Assembly: GCF_011039075.1 (NCBI RefSeq)
Contig: NZ_JAAKEG010000009.1
Location: 32,862-96,861 of the forward strand
Reading direction: 5' to 3'
Length of the DNA stretch: 64,000 bases
Source: Adlercreutzia sp. ZJ304
GTDB lineage: Bacteria; Actinomycetota; Coriobacteriia; Coriobacteriales; Eggerthellaceae
The translations under genes were made by a program, and so were the position numbers. This document shows, one piece after another, positions 33,405 through 41,575 of the stretch. Each line of letters starts with the position of its first letter. Position 1 is the first letter of the stretch. The notes beneath the pieces are model-generated. The model was given only the letters and a program-made list of their open reading frames with translations. It made no database searches and was not told the origin of the DNA.

Positions 33405-34157
33405 ATGGCTGAATATATCGAAGGAAAGCGTGCTGTAATAGAGGCGTTGCGCAGCGGGGTTCCTCTGCGCAACGTTCTTTTGTCTGACAACGTGCAACAC
33501 GATGGTCTTATTAAAGACATTCTGCGAAAGGCAAAGCAGCGCGACATATCAGTGCGCGAAATTTCCCGAAAGCGAATGGATTCAATTAGTGAACGCGGAA
33601 GCCATCAGGGAGTTATGGCAGAAGCGAAGTCCTATTCATATGTTAGCGGTGGCGAAATATTAGCAGCAGCTTCAACGCATGCCGAAGAAGTTGGTAATGC
33701 GCTCATAGTTGTTTGCGACCACATAACCGATGCGGGCAATTTAGGTGCCATAGCGCGCTCCGCAGAGTCGGTAGGAGCTAGCGGGCTTGTTATTCCAAAT
33801 AAAAGATCGGCACATGTTAGCGCTGCTACATATAAAAGTTCAGCTGGCGCTGTCTCGCATATTCCAATAGCTCAGGTTGCAAATATTTCAAATTTTATTG
33901 AACGCGCGAAAGAAGATGGTTTTTGGGCGATAGCAGCAACAGAGCACACAGACTGCATTTTATGGGATGCCGATTTAAAGGGGCGCATTGTTTTAGTTAT
34001 GGGCAGCGAACACGATGGGGTGTCTAGGCTAGTTCTCGAAACGTGCGACATTGCGGCGGCTCTGCCACAAAAGGGTTGCGTTGCTTCTCTAAATGTAGCG
34101 CAGGCATCTACTGTATTTATGTATGAATGGCTCCGCCAAAATGTCCAAAACGCGTAA
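33405..34157 (+). CDS. rlmB: TrmH/SpoU-family RNA 2'-O-methyltransferase (RlmB-like)
   Basis: The 250-residue protein has an N-terminal L30e-like RNA-binding segment (AEYIEGKRAVIEALRSGVPLRNVLLS) and a SPOUT domain. Its motifs are motif 1 DHITDAGNLGAIARSAE, motif 2 LVMGSEHDGVSRLV, and motif 3 ALPQKGCVASLNVAQASTVFMYE. This matches RlmB, which methylates G2251 of 23S rRNA, although related TrmH enzymes cannot be excluded. Its end overlaps the start of the NYN gene by 17 bases. Confidence 0.9.
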   Translation: MAEYIEGKRAVIEALRSGVPLRNVLLSDNVQHDGLIKDILRKAKQRDISVREISRKRMDSISERGSHQGVMAEAKSYSYVSGGEILAAASTHAEEVGNALIVVCDHITDAGNLGAIARSAESVGASGLVIPNKRSAHVSAATYKSSAGAVSHIPIAQVANISNFIERAKEDGFWAIAATEHTDCILWDADLKGRIVLVMGSEHDGVSRLVLETCDIAAALPQKGCVASLNVAQASTVFMYEWLRQNVQNA

Positions 34158-34674
34158 GAAACTACTTATAGTAGATGGCTATAACGTATTGCGCTCGGGC
34201 AGTCGTTATAAACGCATTATGCTGCCTGACTATACGGACGATACATTTAATGTGGCTCGTGAACGCCTGCTAAATGATGTAATAAATTATTCGGGTCGCG
34301 ATATGCAAGCCATAATTGTGTTCGATGGCAAAGATAACCAGTATTCACGTGGGGAAGCTGAAAGTGTTGGCGGGGTTAGAATTATATTTTCTCCTGCAGG
34401 TCAGATAGCCGATCGTGTAATAGAAAAATTGGCGCACGATGCACGCGAGCGCAACGTGGAAACCATAGTGGTGACAAGCGACTCTACTATACAAGATACG
34501 GTATTTGGCGATGGTGTTGACAGGATGAGCGCCGAGGGCTTCTGCCACGAAATGGAATCTTATTACGACAGTATGCGCTTGGAAGAAAAGCCTGCAATTG
34601 CCCGCAAAAGCACCATAGCTAATCGCATTAGCCCCGATGTATTAGAAAAGCTGAAACAGCTAAGAGATGCTTAG
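34141..34674 (+). CDS. NYN-domain (YacP/Rae1-like) ribonuclease
   Basis: The 177-residue protein starting MSKTRKKLLIVDGYNVLR carries the PIN-like NYN core: DGYNVL (catalytic Asp near residue 12), AIIVFDGKDN, and VVTSDSTIQDTVFGDG. The YacP/Rae1 family in Firmicutes cleaves mRNA on the ribosome, and its gene commonly follows rlmB, as here. ATG 34123 is an alternative start 6 codons upstream. The gene is coupled to rlmB by overlap, and its stop lies inside a strong bidirectional terminator. Confidence 0.88.
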   Translation: MSKTRKKLLIVDGYNVLRSGSRYKRIMLPDYTDDTFNVARERLLNDVINYSGRDMQAIIVFDGKDNQYSRGEAESVGGVRIIFSPAGQIADRVIEKLAHDARERNVETIVVTSDSTIQDTVFGDGVDRMSAEGFCHEMESYYDSMRLEEKPAIARKSTIANRISPDVLEKLKQLRDA

Positions 34675-34681
34675 CTGTTTC
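34653..34681. terminator. Bidirectional terminator between convergent genes
   Basis: GAAACAGCTAAG (34653-34664) and CTTAGCTGTTTC (34670-34681) are perfect 12-bp inverted repeats with a 5-nt loop. The stem includes the stop codon of the NYN gene and abuts the response-regulator stop. A-rich sequence on the left (AGAAAAGCT) and T-rich sequence on the right let it serve both strands. Confidence 0.75.
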
Positions 34682-35383
34682 TTAGTTATTCACCACTTTA
34701 AAACGATAGCCATAGCCGCGTACGGTTTCAACCAAGCCAGAATCGTATCCCGCATTGGAAATCTTGTCGCGCAGCCGCTTGATGTGGGTATCAACCGTTT
34801 TTGTCTCGGTTAGATATTCCCAGCCCCATGCATCGCGTAGCAAATCTTCGCGCGATACAACTTTGCCGGCATTTTTCATCAGCGAAGCTAGCAGTTCGAA
34901 TTCGCGAGGAGTTAGCTCTATTTCGCCAATGTTTCCTATTGCCGTATGAGCATCTTCGTCTAAAGTTATTCCGCTGATGGCAATTTTGTTACCGGATATG
35001 CCCAAATCGCCGGATCCACGGCGCAAAAGCGCACGTACTCTAGCCACTAATTCGCGTACTCCGAAAGGCTTCGATAGGTAATCATCTCCGCCTATCTCAA
35101 GACCGACCACTTTATCTAGTTCAGTGTCGCGTGCAGAGAGGAACAAGACAGGGGCTGCTGTGCTTGTGCGCAGTCGGCGGCATAGTTCGTATCCGTCAAT
35201 GCCGGGCAGCATAATGTCTAAGATATAAAGATCATAGTTGTTTTGGCTAGCCAGCACCAATGCATCCTCGCCGTTCTTTGCGAGATCTACTGTGTACCCT
35301 TCGGTTTTTAATGCATAGCCTACGAAATCAGTGATTGTAGCTTCGTCATCTACCACAAGAATACGGCTTGTTGCGTCACTCAT
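34682..35383 (-). CDS. OmpR/PhoB-type response regulator
   Basis: The 233-residue protein has a receiver domain with an acidic pocket (VVDDEA), phosphoacceptor Asp56 (YILDIMLPG), Thr/Ser at LFLSARD and Lys in LSKPFG. A winged-helix DNA-binding domain follows (ELTPREFELLASLMKNAGKVVSREDLL through TVDTHIKRLRDKI to VRGYGYRF). No histidine kinase gene is adjacent, so it is an orphan within this window. It is divergent from coaX and converges on the NYN gene. Its targets are unknown. Confidence 0.95.
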   Translation of the reverse strand: MSDATSRILVVDDEATITDFVGYALKTEGYTVDLAKNGEDALVLASQNNYDLYILDIMLPGIDGYELCRRLRTSTAAPVLFLSARDTELDKVVGLEIGGDDYLSKPFGVRELVARVRALLRRGSGDLGISGNKIAISGITLDEDAHTAIGNIGEIELTPREFELLASLMKNAGKVVSREDLLRDAWGWEYLTETKTVDTHIKRLRDKISNAGYDSGLVETVRGYGYRFKVVNN

Positions 35384-35498
35384 GTCAGACCTCTTTTTCT
35401 AACTACAACGATATAAACAAAATACTTTATGTCAGAGTAATATATTAGCTGATATCTAGACATTGTGGTATCTAAAGATGAATGGGGAAGTGGGAAAT

Positions 35499-36272
35499 AT
35501 GCTTCTTGCGGTAGATGTTGGCAACACGCAAACGGTTGTCGGGGTGTATTCCAAATCTGATCTGATAAATATGTGGAGACTTGCCACAAATCGGGTTTGC
35601 ACTGCGGATGAACTGCGTGTCAGCCTAATCTCGCTTTTTCAATCGGCGGGGCTAGATCTATCTTGTGTGCATAGAGCGGCTTTATCTTCGGTTGTTCCGC
35701 AGCTGACTCAGGCATGGTGTAGCGCGGTGCGCGAATGTTGCGGGGTAGACATGCTAATATGCAGCGCTCAAACAGCAGGTCAGCTGTTCTGCGCGCATTA
35801 TCCTAACGTTTCAGAAATAGGCGCCGATCGCATTGCTGATGCCGTAGCTATGAAGGCAATATATGGCTACCCCGGGATAGTTGTAGATTTTGGGACTGCT
35901 ACCAATATCGAAGTTATAGATTCAGAGGGCTTCTTTGTTGGTGGCATTATAGCGCCGGGTCTGCAAACGTCTGCGCAAACGCTTTTTACCCGCGGTGCGC
36001 AGCTTCCTGCCGTGGCTTTAGGGGCACCCAGCTACGTAATAGGTACAAACACTGTAGAGGCTATGCAATCTGGAATAGTTCTTGGCGAAGTTGACCGGGT
36101 AGAAGGGCTTATAAAGCGCGTATTCAAACAACTGGGCTATGAAACTTTTGTTGTGGCTACCGGTGGCTTGGCGGGGCTTGTGGCTAAGCATTGCGAAACA
36201 ATAACGCACGTTAACCCAGAACTTACGCTAGAAGGGCTGCGGCTTATATCTGATTGCAATGCAAATTCTTAG
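35499..36272 (+). CDS. coaX: Type III pantothenate kinase
   Basis: CoaX phosphorylates pantothenate at the start of coenzyme A synthesis. The ATG at 35499 (257 residues) begins MLLAVDVGNTQTVVGVY, the family's N-terminal phosphate-binding motif; the longer frame from 35463 adds 12 residues. Further signatures are NVSEIGADRIADAVAM, VVDFGTATNIEVID and GGIIAPGLQTSAQTLF. It is transcribed divergently from the response regulator and stands alone. Confidence 0.95.
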   Translation: MLLAVDVGNTQTVVGVYSKSDLINMWRLATNRVCTADELRVSLISLFQSAGLDLSCVHRAALSSVVPQLTQAWCSAVRECCGVDMLICSAQTAGQLFCAHYPNVSEIGADRIADAVAMKAIYGYPGIVVDFGTATNIEVIDSEGFFVGGIIAPGLQTSAQTLFTRGAQLPAVALGAPSYVIGTNTVEAMQSGIVLGEVDRVEGLIKRVFKQLGYETFVVATGGLAGLVAKHCETITHVNPELTLEGLRLISDCNANS

Positions 36273-36305
36273 TGCGCGCATCGTTGATAGGATATTTTTC
36301 AGCAG

Positions 36306-36456
36306 AAAGTGGTCAAAACTTCCGACTTTCCACGGTAATGTCTCGAATAATCTGCGTGAAATATGGAGAACACTGGGCAAACAGCAGAGCATAGCGTTTC
36401 AATAGGTGCAATTTGGCGCTTTGCACCGTGGAAAGTCGAAAGTTTTGACCATTTTT
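36306..36456 (+). repeat. Inverted-repeat element, copy B
   Basis: Arms at about 36306-36336 and 36425-36456 carry the same core GTCAAAACTTCCGACTTTCC as copy A, with one mismatch in the right arm (GTCGAAAGTTTTGACC). The arms extend inward through CACGGT/ACCGTG. The interior has the conserved motif GGAGAACACTGGGCAAACAG in plus orientation, but the rest of the interior is diverged. It sits in the 330-bp gap between coaX and fhs, which otherwise shows no gene. Confidence 0.85.
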
Positions 36457-36602
36457 GCAATAAAAAATGACTAATCCGGGCTGAATTTGTCTTTTGCCGT
36501 TGCGTGCGAAATAAGCAGCGCCTGCGACATTGGCGCATTGAGCACATCTTTTGCGAGTTAGAATCGTTGCATCCACCAACATATCGCGGCTAGGAGGCAC
36601 GC

Positions 36603-38291
36603 ATGCTGACAGACATCGAGATCGCCCAAGCAGCAAAGACCAAGCACATCGAAGAAATTGCCCAAGCGTGTGGCATAGATGACAAGTATTTAGAGCTATA
36701 CGGAAATTACAAAGCCAAGGTTGACTATAACTTACTTAGAGAAGAAGAGCACAATCCGGGCAAACTCATATTGGTTACAGCTATTAATCCAACGCCTGCG
36801 GGCGAGGGCAAAACTACTACTACAGTAGGACTTGCAGATGCATTGTCGCAGCGTGGAAAGAATGTCGTAGTTGCTTTGCGTGAACCTTCTTTAGGTCCCG
36901 TATTTGGAATTAAAGGCGGTGCGGCTGGTGGCGGATATGCTCAAGTGGTTCCAATGGAAGATATCAATTTGCATTTTACGGGCGATTTTCATGCGATAGG
37001 TGCCGCGAACAATCTGTTAGCTGCTTTATTGGATGCACATATACAGAATGGCAACGAACTTAACATAGACGTTCGCAAAATAACATGGAAGCGCGTTGTG
37101 GATATGAACGATCGCCAGTTACGTCATATTGTAGATGGCTTGGGCGGTAAGCCCCATGGCGTTCCTCGCGAAGATGGATTTGATATAACCGTGGCAAGCG
37201 AAGTAATGGCAATTTTCTGTCTGGCAACAAGTATTACCGACTTAAAAGAGCGTTTAGGGCGCATTGTGGTGGGTTATACATACGATGACAAGCCGGTTAC
37301 TGCGCACGATTTGCACGCCGAAGGTGCTATGACCGCGCTTCTGAAAGATGCGTTAAAGCCGAATTTGGTGCAAACACTTGAAGGCACACCTGCTTTTGTA
37401 CACGGAGGTCCTTTTGCAAATATTGCACATGGCTGCAATTCAATTATGGCGACACGTATGGCGTTGGCGTTGGGCGATTACTGCGTAACCGAGGCTGGTT
37501 TCGGAGCCGATTTGGGTGCCGAAAAATTCTTAGACATAAAGTGTCGCTTGGCTGGTCTGAAGCCCGATGCTGTGGTTGTTGTTGCCACGGTGCGCGCGCT
37601 TAAGAATCATGGCGGGGTACCAAAAGATCAGCTGAATACCGAAAATCTGGATGCCCTTACAGCCGGTCTTCCAAATTTGCTACAGCATGTAGAAAACATA
37701 ACTAAGGTATACAATCTTCCATGCGTAGTGGCAATAAATGCCTTCCCGACCGACACTCCTGCGGAATTGGCTCTTGTAGAGGAAAAATGTCGCGAACTTG
37801 GAGTGAACGTGGCGCTGTCGGAAGTTTGGGCAAAAGGTGGCGAAGGCGGCTTAGCGCTGGCGGATGAAGTTGTACGCCTAGCGCAAGACGGAGATGCAGA
37901 AGGTCGCAGCCGCGAAACATTTGAGTTTGCCTATGACGATGACCTGTCAATTTCCGAAAAGATAGAAGCGATAGTGCGCCGGGTATATCACGGCAAAGAT
38001 GTAGCTTTCGAACCTGCTGCCGTAAAAGAGATAGCGCAACTTGAAGCGCTCGGCTTTGGCAATATGCCCGTCTGCATGGCGAAGACGCAATACTCGTTTA
38101 GCGATGATGCCGCTAAATTGGGTGCTCCGCAAGATTTCACCGTAACAGTGCGTCAGGTAAAAGTTAGTGCTGGCGCTGGGTTTGTGGTGGCGCTAACTGG
38201 CAGCATAATGACTATGCCCGGTCTTGGAAAGACACCTGCTGCCTTCAATATAGATGTTGATGAAAATGGCGTTATCTCGGGGTTATTCTAA
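36603..38291 (+). CDS. fhs: Formate-tetrahydrofolate ligase
   Basis: Fhs makes 10-formyl-THF from formate, THF and ATP. At 562 residues it has the standard length, with the P-loop [19 protein letters not shown] (about 61-79), [35 protein letters not shown] and [26 protein letters not shown] precedes the ATG by 6 bases. It opens a plus-strand C1 unit: fhs, a YkgJ-like gene (3 bases later), an FchA-like cyclodeaminase, folD and an FNT channel. Together these can take up formate and reduce it to methylene-THF, or run in reverse to make ATP. Confidence 0.97.
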   Translation: MLTDIEIAQAAKTKHIEEIAQACGIDDKYLELYGNYKAKVDYNLLREEEHNPGKLILVTAINPTPAGEGKTTTTVGLADALSQRGKNVVVALREPSLGPVFGIKGGAAGGGYAQVVPMEDINLHFTGDFHAIGAANNLLAALLDAHIQNGNELNIDVRKITWKRVVDMNDRQLRHIVDGLGGKPHGVPREDGFDITVASEVMAIFCLATSITDLKERLGRIVVGYTYDDKPVTAHDLHAEGAMTALLKDALKPNLVQTLEGTPAFVHGGPFANIAHGCNSIMATRMALALGDYCVTEAGFGADLGAEKFLDIKCRLAGLKPDAVVVVATVRALKNHGGVPKDQLNTENLDALTAGLPNLLQHVENITKVYNLPCVVAINAFPTDTPAELALVEEKCRELGVNVALSEVWAKGGEGGLALADEVVRLAQDGDAEGRSRETFEFAYDDDLSISEKIEAIVRRVYHGKDVAFEPAAVKEIAQLEALGFGNMPVCMAKTQYSFSDDAAKLGAPQDFTVTVRQVKVSAGAGFVVALTGSIMTMPGLGKTPAAFNIDVDENGVISGLF

Positions 38292-38294
38292 AGT

Positions 38295-38747
38295 ATGGCA
38301 TCATTTAGAGATACAGCATCTCTTTTAGAAAAGGCTAGCGATGCTCGTGCTGCGTTTATACGCAACCGCAAAGCGCAAAATGTCTCCATCATTCATTTTG
38401 ATGGAGACAACAGCTTTCCTGAATGCAAACAATGCGGACAATGCTGTAGTCTGAATGTTATAGCTATGACGCGCGAAGAAGTTTTGCGTATACATAACTA
38501 TATCTTGGAAAACGATGTGCATCCTATAGATCGCGGCACTACGCGGTGTTGCTTGCAGGCAGAGGATGGGTCGTGTATGGTTTGGCAAGTAAGATCGCAG
38601 ACATGCAAACTGCATCATTGCAAGGTGGCGCGTATCGATCTTCTTAGAAAGAATCCGAACATACGCGTGCATGACGATTCAGAGCTTTATCTTGTAGACA
38701 TGCATGCGCATTTTATTTGCGGAGATTCGGAAGTGCATGAATGTTAA
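38295..38747 (+). CDS. YkgJ-family Cys-cluster protein
   Basis: The 150-residue protein has the YkgJ/UPF0153 pattern: FPECKQCGQCCSLNVIAMTREEV near residue 42, then CCLQAEDGSCMVWQVRSQTCKLHHC. The clustered cysteines likely bind zinc or an Fe-S centre; the biochemical role of the family is not settled. It lies 3 bases after fhs and before the cyclodeaminase gene, so it is co-transcribed with the C1 pathway. Whether it serves folate metabolism or is a passenger is unknown. Confidence 0.8.
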   Translation: MASFRDTASLLEKASDARAAFIRNRKAQNVSIIHFDGDNSFPECKQCGQCCSLNVIAMTREEVLRIHNYILENDVHPIDRGTTRCCLQAEDGSCMVWQVRSQTCKLHHCKVARIDLLRKNPNIRVHDDSELYLVDMHAHFICGDSEVHEC

Positions 38748-38804
38748 AGGTGTGTTTGCGCAAACAGGAAGCATCGCAGTTCAAAAAGGGCAGAGGTAGA
38801 CGCT

Positions 38805-39428
38805 GTGTTGACCGAAGAGTTTATTGAAGATCTTGCAAGTTCGGCACCTACTCCCGGTGGTGGCGGCGCTTGCGCTTGTGTGGGTGCTTTAGCTGCTGCG
38901 CTTGCAAGTATGGTAGGCAACATAACTGTAAGCAATCAAAAATACGCAAATACGCACGAACAGATGAGGGCATCTGTCAATCGCCTAAAGAACACTCGCA
39001 AGAATCTTTTGCGCTTAATCGACTTAGATGCGGAAGCATTCGCGTCTATGTCTGCTGCATTCAAAATGCCGGCTGACACATCTGAGCAGATAGCCAGCAA
39101 AGAATTAGCGTTAAATTCGGCACTTATTCAGGCATGTGATATCCCGCTAGACATAATGCAAGAATGTGCAGATGTGCTGGATGAATGCAAGATGTTGGTG
39201 CGCAACGGAAGCAGGATGGTCGTATCGGATGCTGGCGTGGCGGCTGTGTTCGCCAAAGCTGCGATAAAGGGTGCCGCGCTAAACGTATGTATAAATACGG
39301 AATGGATGACTGAAGAATCTTTAGCTAAGCAGTATATGAATAAGGTTCATAGAATAATGTCTGAAAACGATAGCTTGGCAGACGAGATATATGCACACGT
39401 GTTAGAGCGCGTAGGCGGAGGCGAATAA
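38805..39428 (+). CDS. FchA-like methenyl-THF cyclohydrolase / cyclodeaminase family
   Basis: The 207-residue all-helical protein starts at GTG 38805 and carries the FTCD_C family signature FIEDLASSAPTPGGGGACACVGALAAALASMVGN (the PTPGGG loop binds folate). The middle is a helical bundle typical of formiminotransferase-cyclodeaminase C-terminal domains. In anaerobes such a stand-alone protein beside fhs and folD is FchA, which interconverts 10-formyl- and 5,10-methenyl-THF. Its end overlaps the folD start by one base. FolD can also do this step, so the two may be partly redundant. Confidence 0.85.
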   Translation: MLTEEFIEDLASSAPTPGGGGACACVGALAAALASMVGNITVSNQKYANTHEQMRASVNRLKNTRKNLLRLIDLDAEAFASMSAAFKMPADTSEQIASKELALNSALIQACDIPLDIMQECADVLDECKMLVRNGSRMVVSDAGVAAVFAKAAIKGAALNVCINTEWMTEESLAKQYMNKVHRIMSENDSLADEIYAHVLERVGGGE

Positions 39429-40276
39429 TGGCGCAATTGCTAAAGGGAAAGCCAGTTGCAGATGCCATATATTCCAGTTTGAAGAATTGCGTACAGGCAC
39501 AGGGTAAGCGCGGAATACAGCCTTGTTTGGCGCTTGTTCGTGTAGGTAATAGTAGTTCGGATGCAGCATATCAGCGCAGCATAATTTCAAAGGCTGAAAG
39601 CATTGGCGTTAAAGTTAATGTGCATGAATTTGAATCAGGTGTATCTCAGTTTGATGTAGAGGCGGTCTTGGAAAGCATCAATGCAGACAAATCTGTGCAT
39701 GGGTGCATGATATTTCGTCCGCTTCCGAATACTTTAGACGAATTGCATCTTTGCAACAAAATTGCACCGGAAAAAGATATAGATGGAGTGTGCGCCGCAT
39801 CGCTTGCAGGTATTTTTGCTGGCGTTCGAGAAAGTTTCTCGCCGTGTACTGCGCAAGCTTGTGTGGAGATGCTAGATTACTATGGAATAGATATTGCTGG
39901 CAGGAGTGTGGCTGTTTTAGGGCGCAGTCTTGTTGTGGGTAAACCGGCAGCTATGCTTATGCTTTCGCGCAACGCTACTGTTACGCTTTGTCATTCCGGA
40001 ACTGCAAATTTGTCAGAAATTACACGTGCAGCTGACATAGTTATATGCGCTACTGGCAGGGCGCGTGCATATGGGGAAGAATATTTCAGAGCAGGGCATA
40101 TAGTATTAGATGTTGGAACCAACACCGACTCCGATGGAATGCTTTGCGGCGATGTAGATTTTGCAGCGGTAGAGCCTATAGTGTCTGCTATAACACCAGT
40201 ACCCGGCGGAATAGGGTCTGTTACCACTGCGGTGTTGCTGAAACATGTAGTTATGTCTTCGGAAGGAAGAGCGTAG
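39428..40276 (+). CDS. folD: Methylene-THF dehydrogenase / methenyl-THF cyclohydrolase
   Basis: FolD oxidises 5,10-methylene-THF and hydrolyses methenyl-THF. The 282-residue protein has CLALVRVGNSSSDAAYQRSIISKAESIGV (with the catalytic Lys of the K-containing YxxxK-like motif replaced by QRSIISKAE), the segment CTAQACVEMLDYYGIDIAGRSVAVLGRSLVVGKPAAMLML (NAD(P) site) and PVPGGIGSVTTAVLL. The usual motif is YxxxKxKxxxxxGI; here YQRSIISKAESIGV fits with YQRSI and SKAE, so the Lys position deserves checking. It is adjacent to the FNT gene (next codon). Confidence 0.92.
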   Translation: MAQLLKGKPVADAIYSSLKNCVQAQGKRGIQPCLALVRVGNSSSDAAYQRSIISKAESIGVKVNVHEFESGVSQFDVEAVLESINADKSVHGCMIFRPLPNTLDELHLCNKIAPEKDIDGVCAASLAGIFAGVRESFSPCTAQACVEMLDYYGIDIAGRSVAVLGRSLVVGKPAAMLMLSRNATVTLCHSGTANLSEITRAADIVICATGRARAYGEEYFRAGHIVLDVGTNTDSDGMLCGDVDFAAVEPIVSAITPVPGGIGSVTTAVLLKHVVMSSEGRA

Positions 40277-41104
40277 ATGCCAATATACACACCAAAAGAA
40301 ATAACTGACAATTATGTAAAAGCATGCCCGGTTAAGGCAACATCGCCTGTGTGGCGTTTGCTTGTGTTGGCAATATTCGCCGGCGTCTTAGTAGGGCTAG
40401 GAGCCGTTGCTTCCTCTACGGCGGCGCAAAACATACCAGATACTGGCATGGTTCGTTTGGTAACGGCTGCCGCGTTTCCCATCGGGCTTATTATGATAGT
40501 GCTGCTAGGGGCGGAATTGTTTACCGGCAACGCTTTGATGGTTACTGCAGCCATATCGGGCGAGATTACATGGGCTAGTCTCTTGCGAAATTGGGCAGTA
40601 GTCTATGTGGGGAATTTCATAGGAGCTGTGGGTCTTGCGGCTTTAATGGCGTTTTTTGGTCAGCTTGATATTGGCGGAGGTACGCTTGCTGTTTACTCGG
40701 CGAAAATTGCGGCATCGAAATGCGCACTTCCTTGGATGAATGCCTTTGTTCTGGGAATATTCTGCAATTTGTTAGTTTGTGTAGCAATTTATTTAGGCAA
40801 TACCGCGCACGATACTGCGGGAAAGGTACTGGGGGTGTTTTTCCCAATATTTGGATTCGTGTTGGCGGGATTTGAGCACTGTGTGGCTAATATGTACTAT
40901 ATTCCCGTGGGTATCTTTGCCAATATGGGTGCATATGCTAGCGCTATTGCTGATGCAGGCATAAATACTGCTGTGTTGAATTTCGGTACATTTATTACTG
41001 CGAATCTAATACCGGTAACTTTAGGCAACATAATCGGTGGTGTTTTGGTGGGGCTTGTAATGTATGCTGCGCATGGTACTAGGCAGAAATGCGATAGGGA
41101 CTAA
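40277..41104 (+). CDS. Formate/nitrite transporter (FNT family)
   Basis: The 275-residue pentameric-channel family protein has six hydrophobic helices. FNT signatures are GAELFTGNALMVTAA and NWAVVYVGNFIGA after helix 2, and AGFEHCVANMYYIPVGIF (the H-containing signature near the pore) before helix 6. Position directly after folD, in a unit with fhs, points to formate as the substrate. The next gene, tsaE, starts 2 bases beyond its stop. Confidence 0.92.
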   Translation: MPIYTPKEITDNYVKACPVKATSPVWRLLVLAIFAGVLVGLGAVASSTAAQNIPDTGMVRLVTAAAFPIGLIMIVLLGAELFTGNALMVTAAISGEITWASLLRNWAVVYVGNFIGAVGLAALMAFFGQLDIGGGTLAVYSAKIAASKCALPWMNAFVLGIFCNLLVCVAIYLGNTAHDTAGKVLGVFFPIFGFVLAGFEHCVANMYYIPVGIFANMGAYASAIADAGINTAVLNFGTFITANLIPVTLGNIIGGVLVGLVMYAAHGTRQKCDRD

Positions 41105-41105
41105 C

Positions 41106-41543
41106 ATGGCTTTAGCTATGAAAGCAGCACAGCTAGCTTCGCATTTGCGCGATGGCGATGTTGTATTGTTAAATGGCGATTTGGGCGCTGGAAAGACGTA
41201 TTTTGTACAGGCTGTTGCCGCAGAACTAGAATGCGCCGATGCTGTCACCAGTCCCACTTTCAACATAATGCAGGAATACGATGCGCAGGGCTTAAAGATT
41301 ATTCATTTCGATTTATATAGGTTAGATGATGCCTCGCAACTTGAAGATATTGATTTTTACTATGCGACGGATTCCTGCACGCCGGGCGTTACTTTTATAG
41401 AATGGTCTGATAAATTTGCAGACGAAATGCCCGATGATGCCCTGCATATACAAATCAATGTTGAGGGAGACAGTCGCAATATGAATGCGTGGGCTAGCGG
41501 CGAACGTTCAGCACAATTGCTCGCCGATTGGATGAATGATTAG
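41106..41543 (+). CDS. tsaE: TsaE, ATPase of the t6A-forming complex
   Basis: TsaE works with TsaB and TsaD to attach threonylcarbamoyl to A37 of ANN-decoding tRNAs. The 145-residue protein has the P-loop LNGDLGAGKTYFVQ, switch SPTFNIMQEY, and FDLYRLDD with VTFIEWSDKF. I use the ATG at 41106, right after the FNT stop, with GGGA upstream; ATG 41064 would overlap the FNT gene by 41 bases. The TsaB-RimI-TsaD fusion follows 32 bases later, so the whole t6A complex except TsaC is encoded here. Confidence 0.93.
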   Translation: MALAMKAAQLASHLRDGDVVLLNGDLGAGKTYFVQAVAAELECADAVTSPTFNIMQEYDAQGLKIIHFDLYRLDDASQLEDIDFYYATDSCTPGVTFIEWSDKFADEMPDDALHIQINVEGDSRNMNAWASGERSAQLLADWMND

Positions 41544-41575
41544 GTGAAATTGCGTCTCGCGAGTAAAATCGGGTT

